Assembly (NCBI RefSeq): GCF_010672085.1
Contig: NZ_JAAHHT010000005.1
Span: forward strand, 21,879 to 85,878
DNA from: Okeania sp. SIO3I5
GTDB taxonomy: Bacteria; Cyanobacteriota; Cyanobacteriia; Cyanobacteriales; Microcoleaceae
Length of the DNA stretch: 64,000 bases
Reading direction: 5' to 3'
Part shown: positions 1 to 9,754 of the stretch, in pieces
Numbering within the stretch: the first letter of the stretch is position 1
Layout of the letters: every line of letters starts with the position of its first letter
Notes under the pieces: model-generated
What the model was told of the DNA's origin: nothing
Seen by the model: only the letters and a program-made list of their open reading frames with translations
Databases searched by the model: none
Position numbers and translations under genes: made by a program

Positions 1-2
1 AC

Positions 3-1121
3 GAAGAACAAATATGGCAACTTTTGCGGGAGTTACTGCCAGTATTACAGTTTATTCATCAACATCAAATTATTCACCGAGATATTAAACCAGAAAATAT
101 TATTCGTCGTACTTCTCCACCTATTAATTATCAAAAACCACCCCATCTACCGGGAGAAAATCAACTGGAAAAATTAGGAAAAGTGGGAGAAATTGTCTTA
201 ATTGATTTTGGCGTGGCGAAGTTGCTGACTGGTACTGCTTTGATTCGCACTGGTACTGTTATTGGCAGTCCGGAATATATGGCACCGGAGCAAACTAGGG
301 GGAAAGCACTGCCAGCAAGTGACTTGTTTAGTTTGGGTGTAACTTGCATTCATTTACTAACGGATGTTGCGCCGTGGGATATGTTCGATGTTATTAATGA
401 CTGTTGGAGATGGCGAGATTTTTTGCCTAGTGGGGGTAGTGTGAGTCAACATCTCGGCAATATATTAGATAAGTTGTTGCAAAATTCTGTGAGTCAACGT
501 TACCAGACTGCGGAACAAGTTTTGGAGGCGTTGGAGTCTCGCTCTAATATTGTTAGGCAACCTGTGAAAAATCTTGAGTCTTTAGCGTTGGGAAATCAAA
601 AGTTGTCTCTGTTGCCATCGCTGCCGAGTTTGGTTGGGAGGTTGATTCCGCAAGTTATGACGCTGGATAAAAATGAATTAATTTCGGCAGTGGGGGTAGA
701 GTATGGAAAATTGCAGTATTTGTTGGCAGTGCAAAAGTGGCAGGAAGCAGATATGGAAACCTGGGTAGTTTTGTGTGACGCTTTGGGGAAGAGGAGAAAA
801 AGTTATTTGTTTCAGAACGATATTGATAATTTGCCTTGTGAAGATTTGCTGACTATTGATCGCCTCTGGGTGAAATATAGTAGGGGAAAATTTGGGTTTA
901 GTGTGCAAAAACAGATTTATGAAAGTGTGGATAAAGATTATGGAAAATTTTGTAGTCAGGTAGGTTGGTTAACTTATAATTTGCATTTTCGCGATCGCGG
1001 GTTTAAGTTTAGAAATTGGTCACCAGTTGGTCATTTACCTTCAAGAATTTGGGTAGGTGGTAAGAAGTGGTGGATTCATGCTGAGGCAATGGCGAAAAAG
1101 TTAGATAAGTGTTTTTTTTAG
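3..1121 (+). CDS. Ser/Thr protein kinase with C-terminal GUN4 domain (5' truncated)
   Basis: The reading frame is open from base 3, so the start lies upstream of the window. The visible part begins just before the kinase catalytic loop (HRDIKPENI). It continues with a DFG motif (LIDFGVAK), an activation segment ending in GSPEYMAPEQ, and the rest of the C-lobe. The last 140 or so residues are a GUN4 domain, recognisable from LQYLLAVQKWQEAD, the LW-KYS-GKFGFSVQ stretch and WLTYNLHFRDRGF. GUN4 binds tetrapyrroles and activates Mg-chelatase; kinase-GUN4 fusions are common in cyanobacteria, where the GUN4 part is presumably a sensory module. The gene is followed by a long repeat block, so no operon partner is visible. 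Confidence 0.93.
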   Translation, partial: EEQIWQLLRELLPVLQFIHQHQIIHRDIKPENIIRRTSPPINYQKPPHLPGENQLEKLGKVGEIVLIDFGVAKLLTGTALIRTGTVIGSPEYMAPEQTRGKALPASDLFSLGVTCIHLLTDVAPWDMFDVINDCWRWRDFLPSGGSVSQHLGNILDKLLQNSVSQRYQTAEQVLEALESRSNIVRQPVKNLESLALGNQKLSLLPSLPSLVGRLIPQVMTLDKNELISAVGVEYGKLQYLLAVQKWQEADMETWVVLCDALGKRRKSYLFQNDIDNLPCEDLLTIDRLWVKYSRGKFGFSVQKQIYESVDKDYGKFCSQVGWLTYNLHFRDRGFKFRNWSPVGHLPSRIWVGGKKWWIHAEAMAKKLDKCFF

Positions 1122-1200
1122 GGAGTAGGGAATTTTCAATAATTGACAATTAATAATGGCTTTGTTACATAAAACCAACATTCCGCACTTCCTCCGCTTT

Positions 1201-1757
1201 GGAAATAAAAAGGCTGAAATTTTTATCTGTAAAAGCTTTGAGGTTTAATCAGCCACCCTTAACTATTGGACAATAGTGACAGCCAACATCAATTTGGGAA
1301 ATAAAAGGCTGAAACTTTTACAGGTAAAAGCTTTGAGGTTTAATCAGCCACCCTTAACTATTGGACAATAGTGAGAGCCAACATCAATTTGGGAAATAAA
1401 AGGCTGAAACTTTTACCTGTCAAAGCTTTGAGGTTTAATCAGCCATCCTTACAGCGCTTTTCAGATTGATGAACCACATCGTCATAATCAAAACTCTGTA
1501 GTGGCGATTCGCGAATCGCCCTTACTGTGGTCTACTGAAATGAAAACTGCTGTAACTATTGGACAATAGTGAGAGCCAACATCAATTTGGGAAATAAAAG
1601 GCTGAAACTTTTACAGGTAAAAGCTTTGAGGTTTAATCAGCCACCCTTAACTATTGGACAATAGTGAGAGCCAACATCAATTTAGGAAATAAAAGGCTGA
1701 AACTTTTACCTGTCAAAGCTTTGAGGTTTAATCAGCTACCCTTAACTATTGGACAAT
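1201..1757 (+). repeat. 95-bp direct repeats inside the IS903-like element
   Basis: Five copies of a unit of about 95 bp (for example starting at 1201, 1297 and 1392) contain AGGCTGAAACTTTTAC and ACTATTGGACAATAGT, the latter a perfect palindrome. The third copy is split by the TA-flanked element at 1452-1552. The same unit occurs in inverted orientation at 32837-33020, inside the second IS903-like copy. Confidence 0.8.
1452..1552. mobile_element. TA-flanked MITE (CAGCGCTTTTCAG family), copy 1
   Basis: The ends are CAGCGCTTTTCAG and the complement of AAAACTGCTG, flanked by TA at 1450-1451 and 1553-1554. The host repeat reads CCTTAACTATTGG when intact and is cut exactly at that TA here, so this is an empty-site versus filled-site comparison. 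A TA duplication is typical of IS630/Tc1-mariner transposases; none is encoded here. Confidence 0.8.
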
Positions 1758-1885
1758 AAATAAATTGATACGGAATGCGAGCAAACATATCGCGCTCGCT
1801 ATAAGTTTCATGTCGCGAGCGAAAAAGCTGAACGGATGTTCTATTGCTACTTTCATGCAACAAAGCCATTAATAATTAATAATTA

Positions 1886-2097
1886 CAGCAGTTTCGGAGT
1901 TAGTGAGGTACAGAGTTTTATCACTTTAGACTTCTTGCAGAAGTCAGGGAATAGGGAATAGGGAATAGGGAATAGGGAATGAAATTGTTGATTTAATATC
2001 TTGAATTGATTTCATTTTTTATTTTTGGAGATGTCTTTTAGTAAATATGAAAGAGAGATTAGTTTTCAACTGTACCTCACCATCCTAAAAAGTGCTG
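1886..2097. mobile_element. TA-flanked element, GTGAGGTAC variant
   Basis: The left end CAGCAGTTTCGGAG with an inner GTGAGGTACAGAG faces an inner CTGTACCTCAC and a right end AAAAAGTGCTG. TA flanks both sides (1884-1885, 2098-2099). The inside holds a run of heptameric GGGAATA repeats (about 1948-1980). It is related to the element at 28550-28697. Confidence 0.6.
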
Positions 2098-2110
2098 TAA
2101 TAACAGAATT

Positions 2111-2371
2111 TACGCAGGTGAACCCAGAAACCGGGTTTCTCCTAGATGTCTCGTTTGAAAAACAAGGGTTTATCCAAGAAACCCGATTTCTTTACCTTAC
2201 GCAGGTGAACCCAGAAACCGGGTTTCTCCTAGATGTCTCGTTTGAAAAACAAGGGTTTATCCAAGAAACCCGGTTTCTTTACCTTACGCAGGTGAACCCA
2301 GAAACCGGGTTTCTCCTAGATGTCTCGTTTGAAAAACAAGGGTTTATCGAAGAAACCCGGTTTCTTTACCT
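2111..2371 (+). repeat. Three tandem 87-bp repeats with hairpin GAAACCGGGTTTC
   Basis: Units begin near 2111, 2198 and 2285. Each holds two halves of the palindromic word AGAAACCGGGTTTCT. The 87-bp period is a multiple of three, so an ORF stays open through all copies, but there is no other sign of a gene. Confidence 0.85.
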
Positions 2372-2447
2372 TGGGATGAATCTTTGTATAAAAGGGAAAT
2401 CCCATCTTTTATAGTTCATAAACTCTAAAACTATAATTCCAATGTAC

Positions 2448-2585
2448 ACTCTCCACACCTCCCACACCTCCCACACTTCCCACACCTCCCACACTCCCCA
2501 CACCTCCCACACTCCCCACACCTCCCACACCTCCCACACTCCCCACACCTCCCACACTCCCCACACCTCCCACACTCCCCACTCT
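2448..2585. repeat. CTCCCACAC microsatellite
   Basis: A tract of about 140 bp of CTCC(C)CACAC units lies directly upstream of gcvP. A short related tract recurs at 28277-28315. The strand asymmetry (pyrimidine-rich top strand) opens artificial GGVGSV-type ORFs on the bottom strand. Confidence 0.85.
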
Positions 2586-2603
2586 ATTCACTTGCATTAA
2601 CTT

Positions 2604-5600
2604 ATGAATTTTTGTTACAATTGTAATCAGAAACTGATTCTAAGGAACATCAAAGTGGTAGCAATATATCAATCTAATACAAAGTTAAGCAATCAACGAC
2701 AACTAGCTAACCAAGGCCAAAAGTCAACGGACTTTTCTCAACGACATATTGGCCCTATTTCTGAGAAAATACAACAAATGCTGGCCGTATTAGGTATTTC
2801 GTCCCTAGATGACCTAATTGACAAAACAGTTCCGCAAAAAATTCGATACCAGCAACCCCTCAATTTGCCCAAGTCTCTGAGTGAAAGTGCTGCTCTTGCC
2901 CAAATCAAAGAAATAATCTCTAAAAATCAGGTATTTCGTTCCTTCATTGGTATGGGTTATTACGACTGTATTACTCCACCAGTCATCCTCCGCAATATCC
3001 TCGAAAATCCTGGTTGGTATACCGCTTATACTCCCTATCAAGCGGAAATAGCTCAAGGACGGATGGAAGCTTTGCTGAATTTCCAAACTATGGTTACGGA
3101 CTTAACTGGTTTGGAAATAGCTAATGCTTCTCTACTTGATGAAGCGACAGCAGCAGCGGAAGCAATGAGTATGAGTTACAATTTGTGCAAAACTAAGGCA
3201 AAAGCTTTCTTTGTTGACTCTAACTGCCATCCTCAAAATATTGAAGTTGTCAAAACAAGGGCGCAACCATTAGGAATAGAAGTAATAGTCGGCGACTTCC
3301 GGACTTTCACTTTTGATGAACCAATTTTTGGCGCTCTCCTCCAATATCCTGCTACTGACGGAGCAATTTATGACTACCGCGAATTTGTGGAAAAGGTTCA
3401 CGAGGTAAAAGGTTTAGTAACTGTTGCTGCTGACTTACTCAGTTTAACTTTACTGACGCCTCCTGGAGAGTTTGGTGTTGATATTGTTGTGGGTAATACT
3501 CAACGTTTTGGCGTATCTCTGGGATATGGCGGTCCCCATGCAGCTTACTTCGCGACTAAGGAAGCTTATAAACGACAAACTCCAGGACGTATCGTTGGGG
3601 TGTCTCAAGATGCTAATGGCAACCCAGCGTTACGGTTGGCACTGCAAACGCGGGAACAGCATATTCGCCGTGAGAAGGCAACGAGCAATATTTGTACTGC
3701 TCAAGTTCTGCTAGCGGTAATGGCAGGTATGTATGCGGTATATCACGGTCCCGATGGTTTAAAAGAAATTGCGGAAAATATCCATAATTTGACTTTTAAA
3801 TTGGCAGAAGGTTTAAAACAGCTCGGTTATCAGATTGGTGCAGAACCGTTTTTTGATACTATTCGGATAACAGTGGGTGCTGACTCTCCTCTAAAAAGTG
3901 CAAAAGAAATTATTGATGCTGCTGAAAATCTAGGTATTAATCTGCGAACTTTTGACGAGCAAACAGTTGGTATTTCTCTAGATGAAACTACCACTGAGAC
4001 AGATGTACAAAATCTGTGGCAAATTTTTGCTGGAGGGAAAACATTGCCAGATATCGAAAACGGAAACACTTTCCCCCTTTCAAAGGAAACCGAAAACATT
4101 CCCCCCCTTTCAAAAGAAACCGAAAACATTCCCCCCCTTTCAAAGGAAACCGAAAACATTCCCCCCCTTTCAAAAGAAACCGAAAACATTCCCCCCCTTT
4201 CAAAGGGGGGTAAGGGGGGATTCTCCCGTACTAGCAGTTATCTAACTCACCCAGTATTTAACAGTTATCATTCTGAAACAGAACTTTTGCGTTATATCCA
4301 TCGTTTGCAAGCAAAAGATTTATCTTTGATAACATCAATGATACCCCTGGGTTCCTGTACGATGAAACTTAATGCTACCGCAGAAATGATACCTGTAACC
4401 TGGCCAGAATTTGCCAAAATTCATCCTTTTGCTCCCACTTCTCAAACTCAGGGTTATCAAATAATGTTTGAGCAACTAGAGGAATGGTTGGCAGAAATCA
4501 CAGGTTTTGCAGCAATTTCTCTCCAACCAAATGCAGGTTCCCAAGGAGAATATACCGGTTTATTAGTAATTCGCGAATATCATGCTAACCGTGGGGAAGC
4601 ACATCGCAATGTTTGTTTAATTCCTGAATCTGCTCACGGTACAAACCCTGCTTCAGCGGTGATGAGTGGGTTAAAAGTTGTGGTTGTGAAATGCGATAGC
4701 GAAGGAAATATAGATATTGCAGATTTGCAGACAAAGGCAGAAAAGCACAAAGATAATTTAGCTGCCATAATGATTACTTACCCTTCTACTCACGGTGTAT
4801 TTGAGGAAGACATTGTTGATATCTGTGAAATTATCCACGGTTTCGGTGGGCAAGTTTATATGGATGGAGCGAATCTAAATGCTCAAGTGGGATTATGTCG
4901 TCCGGCAGAAATTGGTGCTGATGTTTGTCATTTGAATTTGCACAAGACTTTTTGTATTCCTCACGGTGGCGGTGGTCCAGGAATGGGTCCGATCGGCGTT
5001 AAGTCTCACTTAGCACCGTTTTTACCAGGGCATTCTGTGATTAATATTGGTGGCGAAAATTCTAGTGGAGCGGTATCTGCTGCACCTTGGGGAAGCGCCA
5101 GTATTCTGCCCATTTCTTGGATGTATATTGCCATGATGGGTGCAGATGGTTTGACTGATGCAACTAAGATCGCGATTTTGAATGCTAATTATATTGCTCA
5201 ACGATTGGAAAGTTATTATCCAGTTTTGTACAAGGGTAAGTATGGGTTTATTGCTCACGAGTGCATTTTGGATTTACGTCCGGTGAAAAAGTTGGCTAAT
5301 ATTGAAGTGAATGATATTGCCAAGCGTTTGATGGATTATGGTTTTCACGCGCCGACAGTTTCTTGGCCGGTAGCAGGTACAATCATGGTGGAACCAACCG
5401 AGAGTGAATCGAAGGAGGAGTTAGATCGTTTTTGTGATGCGATGATTTCCATTCGTCAAGAAATAGATGAGATTGCAACTGGTAAAGCAGATAAAGAGGA
5501 TAATTTATTGAAAAATGCGCCTCATACTGCCGAGAGTTTGATGGTTGATGAGTGGAACCATGGTTATTCTCGACAACGTGCTGCTTATCCTGCACCTTGG

Positions 5601-5711
5601 ACGCGAGAGCATAAATTTTGGCCGAGTGTAGGGCGGGTTGATAATGCTTTTGGCGATCGTAACTTTGTCTGTTCTTGTTTGCCAATAGAAGCATACAGTG
5701 ATAATGGATAA
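2604..5711 (+). CDS. gcvP: Glycine dehydrogenase (decarboxylating), P-protein
   Basis: This PLP enzyme decarboxylates glycine and transfers the aminomethyl group to lipoyl-GcvH, in the glycine cleavage system that handles photorespiratory glycine. Both homologous halves are present: the N-terminal half begins at [10 protein letters not shown], and the C-terminal half carries the PLP-lysine motif HLNLHKTF followed by [11 protein letters not shown]. The predicted protein has 1035 residues, longer than the usual 950-990. About 40 extra residues lie before the conserved start, and a repeat of about 50 residues sits in the linker between the halves (see 4072-4230). The true start is uncertain; an internal GTG near 2655 is possible, because the annotated ATG lies just after a microsatellite and has no clear ribosome site. 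gcvT and gcvH are not in the window. Confidence 0.96.
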   Translation: MNFCYNCNQKLILRNIKVVAIYQSNTKLSNQRQLANQGQKSTDFSQRHIGPISEKIQQMLAVLGISSLDDLIDKTVPQKIRYQQPLNLPKSLSESAALAQIKEIISKNQVFRSFIGMGYYDCITPPVILRNILENPGWYTAYTPYQAEIAQGRMEALLNFQTMVTDLTGLEIANASLLDEATAAAEAMSMSYNLCKTKAKAFFVDSNCHPQNIEVVKTRAQPLGIEVIVGDFRTFTFDEPIFGALLQYPATDGAIYDYREFVEKVHEVKGLVTVAADLLSLTLLTPPGEFGVDIVVGNTQRFGVSLGYGGPHAAYFATKEAYKRQTPGRIVGVSQDANGNPALRLALQTREQHIRREKATSNICTAQVLLAVMAGMYAVYHGPDGLKEIAENIHNLTFKLAEGLKQLGYQIGAEPFFDTIRITVGADSPLKSAKEIIDAAENLGINLRTFDEQTVGISLDETTTETDVQNLWQIFAGGKTLPDIENGNTFPLSKETENIPPLSKETENIPPLSKETENIPPLSKETENIPPLSKGGKGGFSRTSSYLTHPVFNSYHSETELLRYIHRLQAKDLSLITSMIPLGSCTMKLNATAEMIPVTWPEFAKIHPFAPTSQTQGYQIMFEQLEEWLAEITGFAAISLQPNAGSQGEYTGLLVIREYHANRGEAHRNVCLIPESAHGTNPASAVMSGLKVVVVKCDSEGNIDIADLQTKAEKHKDNLAAIMITYPSTHGVFEEDIVDICEIIHGFGGQVYMDGANLNAQVGLCRPAEIGADVCHLNLHKTFCIPHGGGGPGMGPIGVKSHLAPFLPGHSVINIGGENSSGAVSAAPWGSASILPISWMYIAMMGADGLTDATKIAILNANYIAQRLESYYPVLYKGKYGFIAHECILDLRPVKKLANIEVNDIAKRLMDYGFHAPTVSWPVAGTIMVEPTESESKEELDRFCDAMISIRQEIDEIATGKADKEDNLLKNAPHTAESLMVDEWNHGYSRQRAAYPAPWTREHKFWPSVGRVDNAFGDRNFVCSCLPIEAYSDNG
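4072..4230 (+). repeat. In-frame 30-bp repeats inside gcvP
   Basis: A 30-bp unit (CAAAGGAAACCGAAAACATT plus CCCCCCCTTT) is repeated about four and a half times. It encodes the decapeptide [10 protein letters not shown] and ends in the hairpin sequence CCCCCCTTTCAAAGGGGGG, which resembles the intergenic C/G-rich hairpins at 8139-8209 and 53471-53550. The reading frame stays open and resumes the conserved [15 protein letters not shown]. Confidence 0.9.
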
Positions 5712-5737
5712 TTGATAATTGATAATTGATAATGGAT

Positions 5738-5829
5738 CAGGACTTACGCAAAACAGGAAATAAAACACCATTTGTAGGGGCGAATGGCATTCGCCCTCTA
5801 CTGCATAAAGTGGTTCTGCGTAAGTCCTG
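5738..5829. mobile_element. CAGGACTTACGC MITE, copy 1
   Basis: Perfect 12-bp TIRs CAGGACTTACGC and GCGTAAGTCCTG enclose a palindromic core (GTAGGGGCGAATGG type). A 5-bp duplication TGGAT flanks it (5733-5737, 5830-5834). It lies just after gcvP. Confidence 0.85.
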
Positions 5830-6143
5830 TGGATAATGGATAATTGATAATGAGAAGTAACGCATCGCTTCTTCCATAATGTTCTGAAACTTAGCCAAAA
5901 TTGTAGGGTGCGTTAGACGGCTGAAATTCATAATTTGAAGGAAGTTCAGAAATTCGTCGTAACGCACCGCCTCTTCTATGATGTTCGGTGCGTTATATCA
6001 AAGCCGGTAGCATTGGTGTTATTCAGTATTAAAGGTAAGAGTCTATATTGTAGGGGCGAATGGCCATTCGCCCCTACCTATTGTATGATGATCGATGGAA
6101 TTATATTACTCGGAAGCCAATCTACTGGATTAATTATCTATTA
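5830..6143. other. Gap between gcvP and the PIN toxin gene
   Basis: No gene is supported. The gap holds AATTGATAATTGATAAT-type repeats, two related CGTAACGCACCG stretches, and a free-standing copy of the palindromic core (GTAGGGGCGAATGGCCATTC and complement) at about 6050-6077. Confidence 0.7.
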
Positions 6144-6569
6144 TCAATTATCCATTGGTGCGGACTGTTCAAATAACTGTTGAACTGACAAAATAGGCAA
6201 ACTTGCACCAGCAAAATCATCAGCATTACGAGTAACAATAGCATCCACATTGCAAGCATAAGCACAAGCTAATTGCACTGCATCCTCAAAATCTCTCAAA
6301 TTAGAAGCAAAAGCAGTTTCTAAAATATTGCGATTAACGTCGCAAATTTTCATTAATGCTAATGTCATAGAAACAGCTTCCCTTGCTCTTTCAAGACTTT
6401 TAGTTTGTTTTCTGACAATGTAGAAAATGTTAGTTAAAGTTGTTGCTGTGACATATCCTTCTATTTCCTGAAGTCTTAGAGCTTCAAATAAAGCATTAGC
6501 ATCATTCAAAAAAGGCTCTCTCTCTAAGACAAAATCCAGGACGATATTAGTATCTATTAATACCCTCAT
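6144..6569 (-). CDS. PIN-domain toxin (VapC-like)
   Basis: This 141-residue PIN ribonuclease is the probable toxin of a type II toxin-antitoxin pair. The N-terminal MRVLIDTNIVLDF holds the first metal-binding Asp (D6). Further acidic residues lie in RDFEDA (D93, E95, D96) and TRNADDF (D117-D118), as expected for Mg2+-dependent PIN nucleases. The start ATG overlaps the stop of the upstream small gene (ATGA, 6566-6569), so translation is coupled and the antitoxin is made first. The gene lies between repeat blocks, as is typical of a mobile addiction module. Confidence 0.88.
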   Translation of the reverse strand: MRVLIDTNIVLDFVLEREPFLNDANALFEALRLQEIEGYVTATTLTNIFYIVRKQTKSLERAREAVSMTLALMKICDVNRNILETAFASNLRDFEDAVQLACAYACNVDAIVTRNADDFAGASLPILSVQQLFEQSAPMDN

Positions 6570-6802
6570 TTTAGATATTTCTCCACTAAACGTTCTTCGA
6601 GGATAGCTTCAACTTCAGCATCAGTTGGAGGTGGACTATCTGTTTTTCCTATACCTCGTAACTTGTCTAAGAACTCTGGGGGTAACTGTGGACGAGGGCG
6701 GAGGTCTTCGTTCAAAGAATCTGCAATTGCCTTAAGTAATAACAGGCGATCGCTTACTGATAAATTCAGAGCTTTTTTTCTTAATTCTTGTAGTTCTGAC
6801 AT
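6566..6802 (-). CDS. Antitoxin partner of the PIN toxin
   Basis: The 78-residue acidic protein starts MSELQELRKKALNLSVSDRLLLL. It matches the small antitoxins that accompany cyanobacterial PIN toxins: an N-terminal helix pair with LS--DRL-L---I, a proline-rich middle (RPRPQLPPEFLDKL) and a charged C-terminus. The gene overlaps the toxin gene by 4 bp. No classical DNA-binding fold can be named with certainty from the sequence; autoregulation is assumed from the family. Confidence 0.78.
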   Translation of the reverse strand: MSELQELRKKALNLSVSDRLLLLKAIADSLNEDLRPRPQLPPEFLDKLRGIGKTDSPPPTDAEVEAILEERLVEKYLK

Positions 6803-6907
6803 AATTTTTATTCCTTGAAATTGACTTGATATAAATATTAGAGAATGAATGTAGGGGTTTGGTTTCCCAACCCATACAGTTATTTTGCTATCTCCTTTTC
6901 ATTTAAT

Positions 6908-7001
6908 CAGGACTTACGCAGAACCACCATATCTAGTAGGGGCTTTCCGGCCGGAAAGCCCCTACAACTGGTGTATAATTTGCTATTTTGCGTAAGTCCT
7001 G
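6908..7001. mobile_element. CAGGACTTACGC MITE, copy 2
   Basis: TIRs CAGGACTTACGC and GCGTAAGTCCTG surround the core GTAGGGGCTTTCC/GGAAAGCCCCTAC. The 5-bp duplication TTAAT is at 6903-6907 and 7002-7006. A remnant of a third end (AAACCCGGTTTC...TAAGTCCT) follows at 7010-7031. Confidence 0.85.
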
Positions 7002-7278
7002 TTAATATAAACCCGGTTTCTGCTTAAGTCCTAATTAATTCTGATTAACACCTATTTCCAGTGGTTTTTCTAATCTTCCACTTAACCACTATTCTGTAGG
7101 GTATGCGATCGCCAAAATATAGGAGCTGTCATTTCAGTTATCAGTTATCAGTTATCAGTTATCAGTTATCAGTTATCAGTAGCTCTGCTTGAAGTCAGAG
7201 GCTTAAAATATTGAACCTGTTTTTTTCATCCCCTTTATTGGGAAAGAGTAAACACAATTTTTTTTCACACTTGACAAT
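7002..7278. repeat. Gap with heptameric TCAGTTA repeats
   Basis: About six heptamers of the TCAGTTA type lie at 7134-7181. Heptameric short tandem repeats are typical of filamentous cyanobacteria. Nothing else is recognisable. Confidence 0.7.
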
Positions 7279-7641
7279 CTAATTAACCTCAAAGTGTAAC
7301 TTATAAAGTCTTAAACTTGGATGCTCAGTTAAATACCAATGACAGCCAGTATTAGAAGGTGAAGGTCTATTATTCAGTCGATACAAAAACATTGGTTCTT
7401 CTCTCAAAATCGCTTTCAACATCAAATCTTCCCAATCCTCATTGCCATGATCAAAAACCAAATAAGACTTACCAATATATCCTGTTTTGATCAAAACCTT
7501 TAGTAACCATCCCACAATCTCCTCAGTCTTTTCTGGTGAAAACTGACTATCCGTTAAACCATAAGTTTCAACCTCTAGTTTTTCTGATTTGGGTTGTAGT
7601 ATTGCCAACAAACCTGATATAATATTTTTTAGTTTTCTCAT
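7279..7641 (-). CDS. Hypothetical protein, 120 residues
   Basis: I do not recognise this protein. It reads MRKLKNIISGLLAILQ (one short hydrophobic N-terminal helix) followed by a soluble region with VGWLLKVLIKTGYIGKSYLV, YRLNNRPSPSNTGCHWYL and a C-terminal LYKLHFEVN. The frame could start 20 codons earlier at 7701, but those codons lie inside the mobile element at 7679-7769 and encode its sequence. The internal ATG at 7641 is therefore preferred. No clear ribosome site is visible. Confidence 0.55.
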   Translation of the reverse strand: MRKLKNIISGLLAILQPKSEKLEVETYGLTDSQFSPEKTEEIVGWLLKVLIKTGYIGKSYLVFDHGNEDWEDLMLKAILREEPMFLYRLNNRPSPSNTGCHWYLTEHPSLRLYKLHFEVN

Positions 7642-7678
7642 ATTTACATATTTAACTGCTTCATAAAACTGATATAAA

Positions 7679-7769
7679 CAGGACTTACGCGGAACCTCCA
7701 TATCTAGTAAGGGCGAATGCCATTCGCCCCTACATAAGGTGTATGATTTGTAATTTTGCGTAAGTCCTG
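7679..7769. mobile_element. CAGGACTTACGC MITE, copy 3
   Basis: TIRs CAGGACTTACGC and GCGTAAGTCCTG flank a GTAAGGGCGAATGCC-type palindromic core. The 5-bp duplication ATAAA lies at 7674-7678 and 7770-7774. The element overlaps the upstream part of the small ORF on the minus strand. Confidence 0.85.
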
Positions 7770-7979
7770 ATAAAATGTCACAAACTGACAGTCTAATGTG
7801 TACGGACTAAACATAGTTAGTATCCTGCTTCTAGTACGGACGTTGCATCACAAAAATGCGTTTCACATCGCACAGCGTTTCATGTCGGCTCTTAGCCGAA
7901 AACGTCACTACGTCGGTAGTTACTCATCCACAAGCATTGACAATAAAGCCTACCGCATTTCTCTTTCTTTATTCTAAAA

Positions 7980-8246
7980 TAGCAATTCCCAAGAAGCGTG
8001 AGGTACAAAAAAATTCTAGGTTTTAGGGAACAGGAAACACAGAATGAATATAGAATAGAATAGAAATAAAAATAGGTGTACCTCATTAGTCTGAGAAACG
8101 CTATATAGCATTTCCCAGGTTAGTGAGGTACCGCTGCAGATCCCCCCTAACCCCCCTTGAGAAGGGGGGAACTGGAAGTCCCCCTTTTTAAGGGGGATTT
8201 AGGGGGATCGTTGATATACCTCACGCCTACTGAAAACGCTATATCA
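7980..8246. repeat. Two adjacent elements with ATAGC ends and GTGAGGTAC inner repeats
   Basis: The first spans about 7980-8104 (TAGCAATTCCC...GTGAGGTAC to GTACCTCA...GAAACGCTA). The second spans about 8104-8246 (TAGCATTTCCC...GTGAGGTAC to TACCTCACG...GAAAACGCTA). The second encloses a double G/C-rich hairpin at 8139-8209 (GATCCCCCCTAA and TTAGGGGGATC ends). No coding sequence. Confidence 0.65.
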
Positions 8247-8404
8247 ATTAGACTTCTCCAAAAATGACAAATAAAATCAATTCTTATCCATAAATTATCA
8301 ATTACTCCCCTCTGTTCCCTGTTCCCTGTTCCCTGTTCCCTCTTTTAATGTCAAAAATATACTACTGCTACTGGTCAGGTAAAAGGCAAAAATTTACTAA
8401 AAAC
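8247..8404. repeat. Heptameric CTGTTCC repeats downstream of hrcA
   Basis: Four or so copies of CTGTTCC at about 8313-8342. No gene. Confidence 0.7.
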
Positions 8405-9523
8405 TTAATAACTTCCGATCGCTTCCGAGAGAAAATCAGCCGTAGATTTAACTAGAGCGATCGCATCCTCATAAACCATCCGAGTTGGCCCCAATACTCC
8501 TACACTACCCAGAGGAATTTTACCATTTCCATAAGTTGCAGAAACCAGGGCACAAGCTTGAATAGGTTCCAAAGGATTTTCTGAGCCAATTCTAACTCTC
8601 ACCTGCGGATCTGTTTTTTTGGCAGTACCTCCAAATATTAAAGGCCACAGTTCCTCTTGTTTTTCTTCTAGTAGTTGAATAATAGTTTGGACTTGTTCAA
8701 GTTGGGAGAATTCTGGTAAACGCAGTGCTTCTGCTATACCACTAATCAAAATTTTAGTATAATCTGGTGTTTGACAGCGGAGAGTTAAATTTTCCAAAAG
8801 ATTTTTGATTAATTCAGCGTATTTCTCGAACTCCCGATCTAGCTCACTCCAGTCCAATAAAGATAATTCCCCTATTCCTCGCCCTTTTAGTTGGCTGTTC
8901 AAAAAATTTGATAATATCTGTAACTCTCTATCAATATCTTCTAAGTTAGGGACTGCCGAATTATCCTGTAAATTTTGGCGATCGCTTGTCTGATTTATCG
9001 CCCTCAAGTCCATCAGCAGCGATTGAGTTTCATAAGTATTTGTCACTACAATCAGCATAATTTTTTCTCTTTCCACTTGTACCAATTGTAGATGTCGTAG
9101 TTTGGCCGTGGAAGTTTGAGGCATTGTCACCAAAGTAATATAACCACTCAGACTAGCTAAAATTTGAGCTGCTCCCTGGAGTACGGCCTCTAGGCGACCT
9201 TCTGGCCAATTCAGTTGTTTTTGTAAAAGTTCTTCAACTTCAAAAGCCAGATTTTCTGAAGGTGTCATTAATTGGTCTACATATATTCGGTAGCCTGAGT
9301 CCGAGGGAACTCTTCCTGCCGAAGTATGAGGTTGATATAACAGTCCACTTTTTTCTAAAAAGCTCATCCCATTGCGAATAGTTGCTGGACTAACACTGAG
9401 ATTATACTCTTCTGCTGCTACAAGGGATTTTGAGCCAACCGGCTCTGCTGTCGCAATATAGTGGCGAACTGTTGCCCAGAGAATATGTTGATGGCGATTA
9501 TTAAGCTTAACTTGCACTGACAT
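8405..9523 (-). CDS. hrcA: Heat-inducible transcription repressor HrcA
   Basis: HrcA binds the CIRCE operator in front of groESL-type operons and represses them until heat shock. The N-terminal winged helix is clear ([48 protein letters not shown]), followed by [16 protein letters not shown], a family signature. The C-terminal GAF-like part ends with [21 protein letters not shown] chose ATG 9523 (MSVQVKL), which matches the usual family start; the frame stays open to an ATG at 9559. No chaperone gene or CIRCE element was seen in the window, so its targets lie elsewhere. Confidence 0.95.
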   Translation of the reverse strand: MSVQVKLNNRHQHILWATVRHYIATAEPVGSKSLVAAEEYNLSVSPATIRNGMSFLEKSGLLYQPHTSAGRVPSDSGYRIYVDQLMTPSENLAFEVEELLQKQLNWPEGRLEAVLQGAAQILASLSGYITLVTMPQTSTAKLRHLQLVQVEREKIMLIVVTNTYETQSLLMDLRAINQTSDRQNLQDNSAVPNLEDIDRELQILSNFLNSQLKGRGIGELSLLDWSELDREFEKYAELIKNLLENLTLRCQTPDYTKILISGIAEALRLPEFSQLEQVQTIIQLLEEKQEELWPLIFGGTAKKTDPQVRVRIGSENPLEPIQACALVSATYGNGKIPLGSVGVLGPTRMVYEDAIALVKSTADFLSEAIGSY

Positions 9524-9754
9524 GGATGTAGGTAAGTATATCGGTAAGCTACCAGACAATAAAAAAAAATTATCTTAAGATTATCTTAATTTAATCATCA
9601 AATTAAAGTGATTTTTCTTAATATAACTTAGTGCTTTATTGTGATAAAGTTACACCTATATGTAAATAAATATGTAGCCAAACGAACTTTCCTATATAGT
9701 AATTTAAAATCGCCGCTCCGTTAAATTTTCTATATCTAAATTAAATAGCTATAG

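Larger units (their letters stand above)
1158..1867. mobile_element. Non-autonomous IS903-like element, copy 1
   Basis: The left end GGCTTTGTTACATAAAAC and the reverse complement of the right end, GGCTTTGTTGCATGAAAG, match at 16 of 18 positions. The 9-bp direct repeat ATTAATAAT flanks both sides (1149-1157 and 1868-1876). An 18-bp terminus of this sequence plus a 9-bp duplication is the signature of the IS903 group of the IS5 family. There is no transposase frame, so the element must be moved in trans. Its interior is made of 95-bp repeats and carries a second, nested element. Confidence 0.8.

Noticed and set aside
2025..2414. ORF of 129 residues with three 29-residue repeats
   Set aside because: It is the translation of an 87-bp intergenic repeat whose period is a multiple of three; no ribosome site, no family, and the same words occur elsewhere in non-coding DNA.
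2366..2597. VWEVWG and GSVGGV repetitive ORFs
   Set aside because: Translations of the CTCCCACAC microsatellite.
2440..2603. Glycine riboswitch before gcvP
   Set aside because: The upstream region is a microsatellite preceded by repeats; no aptamer-like conserved core could be seen.
8405..9523. CIRCE operator near hrcA
   Set aside because: No TTAGCACTC-N9-GAGTGCTAA-like sequence was found by eye around the gene.
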